From NCBI GenBank assembly GCA_021828605.1, contig JAJZEG010000270.1:1-8423 (forward strand): DNA of 8,423 nt, written 5' to 3'. Positions 7,008 through 8,423 of this stretch are shown piece after piece. The DNA is from Pseudomonadota bacterium (lineage in GTDB: Bacteria; Pseudomonadota; Alphaproteobacteria; Acetobacterales; Acetobacteraceae). The notes under the pieces were generated by a model. The model was not told the origin of the DNA and did no database searches. It worked only from the letters and a program-made list of their open reading frames with translations. Every line of letters starts with the position of its first letter. The first letter of the stretch is position 1. A program made the position numbers and the translations under genes.

Positions 7008-7054
7008 GGGCAACTTCATCCGACTAAATGATTCCATTTGATCGGATGTTGCCC
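7008..7054 (-). other. Long imperfect hairpin in the Hint gene leader
   Basis: GGGCAAC (7008-7014) pairs with GTTGCCC (7048-7054). ATCCGA (7018-7023) then pairs with TCGGAT (7042-7047), with only TTC (7015-7017) bulged out on one side. Inside, AAAT (7026-7029) pairs with ATTT (7036-7039) around GATTCC. That is 17 Watson-Crick pairs in 47 nt. It begins a few nucleotides past the predicted transcription start of the Hint gene. No T-run follows on either strand, so it does not look like an intrinsic terminator. It may be a cis-acting RNA element, a 5' stabiliser or a protein-binding site. A 13-codon ATG-to-TAA frame (7037 down to 6996) opens inside the hairpin, without a well-placed Shine-Dalgarno. 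Confidence 0.6.
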
Positions 7055-7067
7055 TAACACGTTACAA

Positions 7068-7096
7068 ACTATATTGCGTTAATCCCTCGATATCAA
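7068..7096 (-). promoter_or_regulatory. Predicted sigma70-type promoter of the Hint gene
   Basis: On the minus strand TTGATA (7091-7096) and TATAGT (7068-7073) each match five of six consensus bases and are separated by the optimal 17 bp. Transcription would begin near 7061, giving a leader of about 120 nt before the ATG at 6942. The surrounding 7060-7135 is AT-rich compared with the coding regions, as expected for a promoter. An ACAATT/AATTGT inverted pair (7098-7103, 7120-7125) lies just upstream and could be a regulator site. It is a prediction from sequence only. Confidence 0.65.
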
Positions 7097-7155
7097 GACA
7101 ATTAACACTTTATCGAAAAAATTGTTCAGTTAGTATCGTCCGGTCAAGCCGGTCG

Positions 7156-8423
7156 TCACGCCACCAGAGGGGCCCGCAAAGTCGCGGCGCGCGCCCAGCC
7201 ATCCGCCGCATCCTCGTCAAACAATTCGGTCAGCCGCTTCATCATCGTGCCGCCCAATTCCTCCGCATCCACAATGGTCACCGCCCGCCGATAATAGCGC
7301 GTCACGTCATGGCCAATGCCAATCGCGGTCAATTCCACCAGATTGCGCGCTTCAATATCGCGGATCACATCGCGCAAATGCCGTTCCAGATAATTACCCT
7401 GATTAACCGAGAGGGTGCTGTCATCCACCGGCGCCCCATCGGAAATCACCATTAAAATGCGCCGATGCTCTGTTCGCGCCAATAGCCGCCGATACGCCCA
7501 GGCCAACGCCTCGCCATCGATATTTTCCTTGAGCAGCCCTTCGCGCAACATCAACCCCAAATTGCGCCGCGCCCGCCGCCAGGGCGTGTCAGCGGATTTG
7601 TAAATAATATGCCGCAAATCGTTCAACCGGCCCGGATCGCGCGGCTTATTCGCCGCCACCCATTGCTCGCGGCTCTGCCCGCCTTTCCAGGCGCGGGTGG
7701 TGAAGCCTAAAATCTCCACCTTCACCGCGCACCGCTCCAACGTGCGCGCCAAAATATCGCCGCACATCGCCGCCACCGAAATTGGCCGCCCGCGCATCGA
7801 GCCCGAATTATCGATCAATAACGTCACCACCGTATCGCGAAACTCGGTGTCGCGTTCGCGCTTGAAACTCAGCGGCAGCAAAGGATCAACCACCACCCGC
7901 GCCAGGCGGCCCACATCGAGCAACCCTTCTTCCATATCGAAATCCCACGCCCGCTGCTGCTGTGCCAGCAGACGCCGCTGCAACCGGTTCGCGAGCTTGG
8001 AAACCACGCCATGCAAATGCTGCAACTGCTGATCGAGCAATTGCCGCAACCGGGCTAACTCCTCGGCATCACACAACGCTTCTGCATCAATTTCCTCATC
8101 GAACTGCCGGGTAAACGCCTTATACGCTGCAACCGGATCGCCCTCAGGGGCGCGCCGCCGCTGCTGCGGACCGGCGGGCGCATCATCAGCGGCCTGGGCT
8201 GCGTCCTCATCGAACTCCTCATCCGCCTCGGCATCCGCCGCATCGGCGGCGCTGGTTTCCGGTGTTTCGGCAAATAATTGCGAGGGATCGGGTTCGGACT
8301 GACTCTCGCCTTCACCGCGTTGATCCTGTTGCAGCGATTGCTCACCTTGTTCGCCGCCACTCTCCTCATCCTCGCTGGTCTCGCTCTCGGCATCCGCCTC
8401 GGCCAACTCCATTGCAGCCAGCA
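7156..8423 (-). CDS. cobT: Cobaltochelatase subunit CobT, N-terminus cut by window edge
   Basis: CobT forms the ring-shaped chaperone complex with the AAA+ ATPase CobS that drives CobN to insert cobalt into hydrogenobyrinic acid a,c-diamide in the aerobic cobalamin pathway. The first ATG in frame is at 8412, but the frame stays open to the right edge (Leu-Ala-Ala before it). Family members have an N-terminal domain before the acidic linker and run to about 600 residues, so the true start is outside the window. Counting from that Met, an Asp/Glu/Gln-rich low-complexity linker spans 1-85 and a helical Gln/Arg-rich segment 115-155. The von Willebrand A domain has the MIDAS motif DNSGSM (201-206), then ISDGAP (323-328) and [10 protein letters not shown] (365-374), all as expected for CobT. 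The stop TGA is at 7158-7156. The identification is strong. Confidence 0.95.
   Translation of the reverse strand, partial: LAAMELAEADAESETSEDEESGGEQGEQSLQQDQRGEGESQSEPDPSQLFAETPETSAADAADAEADEEFDEDAAQAADDAPAGPQQRRRAPEGDPVAAYKAFTRQFDEEIDAEALCDAEELARLRQLLDQQLQHLHGVVSKLANRLQRRLLAQQQRAWDFDMEEGLLDVGRLARVVVDPLLPLSFKRERDTEFRDTVVTLLIDNSGSMRGRPISVAAMCGDILARTLERCAVKVEILGFTTRAWKGGQSREQWVAANKPRDPGRLNDLRHIIYKSADTPWRRARRNLGLMLREGLLKENIDGEALAWAYRRLLARTEHRRILMVISDGAPVDDSTLSVNQGNYLERHLRDVIRDIEARNLVELTAIGIGHDVTRYYRRAVTIVDAEELGGTMMKRLTELFDEDAADGWARAATLRAPLVA

Noticed and set aside
7115..7155. Intrinsic terminator behind cobT (CCGG-TCAAG-CCGG stem followed by a T-run on the minus strand)
   Set aside because: The stem has only four pairs and the T-run (complement of 7116-7121) lies about 18 nt beyond it, too far for an intrinsic terminator.
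8100..8412. Repetitive-looking GA/CT-rich DNA in the 5' part of cobT considered as a tandem repeat
   Set aside because: It is explained by codons for the acidic Asp/Glu/Ala/Gln linker normal in CobT; no regular repeat unit was found.

Overview
The window looks like chromosomal DNA from an alphaproteobacterium, most likely of the Acetobacteraceae. The evidence is the aerobic cobaltochelatase subunit CobT, an APH-fold homoserine kinase directly followed by RNase HI, and a short Hint-domain protein of a kind common in that family. No phage, insertion-sequence, tRNA, rRNA or CRISPR signature was seen. The genus cannot be told from the sequence.

Left part (1-3148, all genes on the minus strand). 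In transcription order there is an EthA-like Baeyer-Villiger monooxygenase, a TetR-family regulator 15 bp behind it, and, after a 159-bp gap with a hairpin, a classical short-chain dehydrogenase that runs off the left edge. A perfect-arm palindrome (TTAGGT-N4-ACCTAA) sits 62 bp upstream of the monooxygenase start and is a good candidate for the TetR operator. The set suggests a substrate-inducible module oxidising a ketone or lipid-like compound: the dehydrogenase could supply a carbonyl, and the monooxygenase would insert oxygen. Parts of this stretch are clearly more AT-rich than the homoserine kinase region.

Middle part (3149-5902). A predicted lipoprotein and a pteridine-reductase-like dehydrogenase form a minus-strand pair coupled by a TAATG stop/start overlap. 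Diverging from them on the plus strand are thrB (homoserine kinase, threonine biosynthesis) and rnhA (RNase HI), overlapping by 11 nt.

Right part (5899-8423, minus strand). A Hint-domain protein meets rnhA tail to tail with a 4-nt overlap. It is preceded by a near-consensus sigma70-type promoter and a roughly 120-nt leader with a long imperfect hairpin and a second smaller stem. Upstream of that lies cobT, truncated at its N-terminus by the window edge. Its product carries the acidic linker and the von Willebrand A (MIDAS) domain of the cobalt chelatase.

The observations most worth following are the palindrome-TetR-monooxygenase arrangement and the structured leader in front of the Hint gene.
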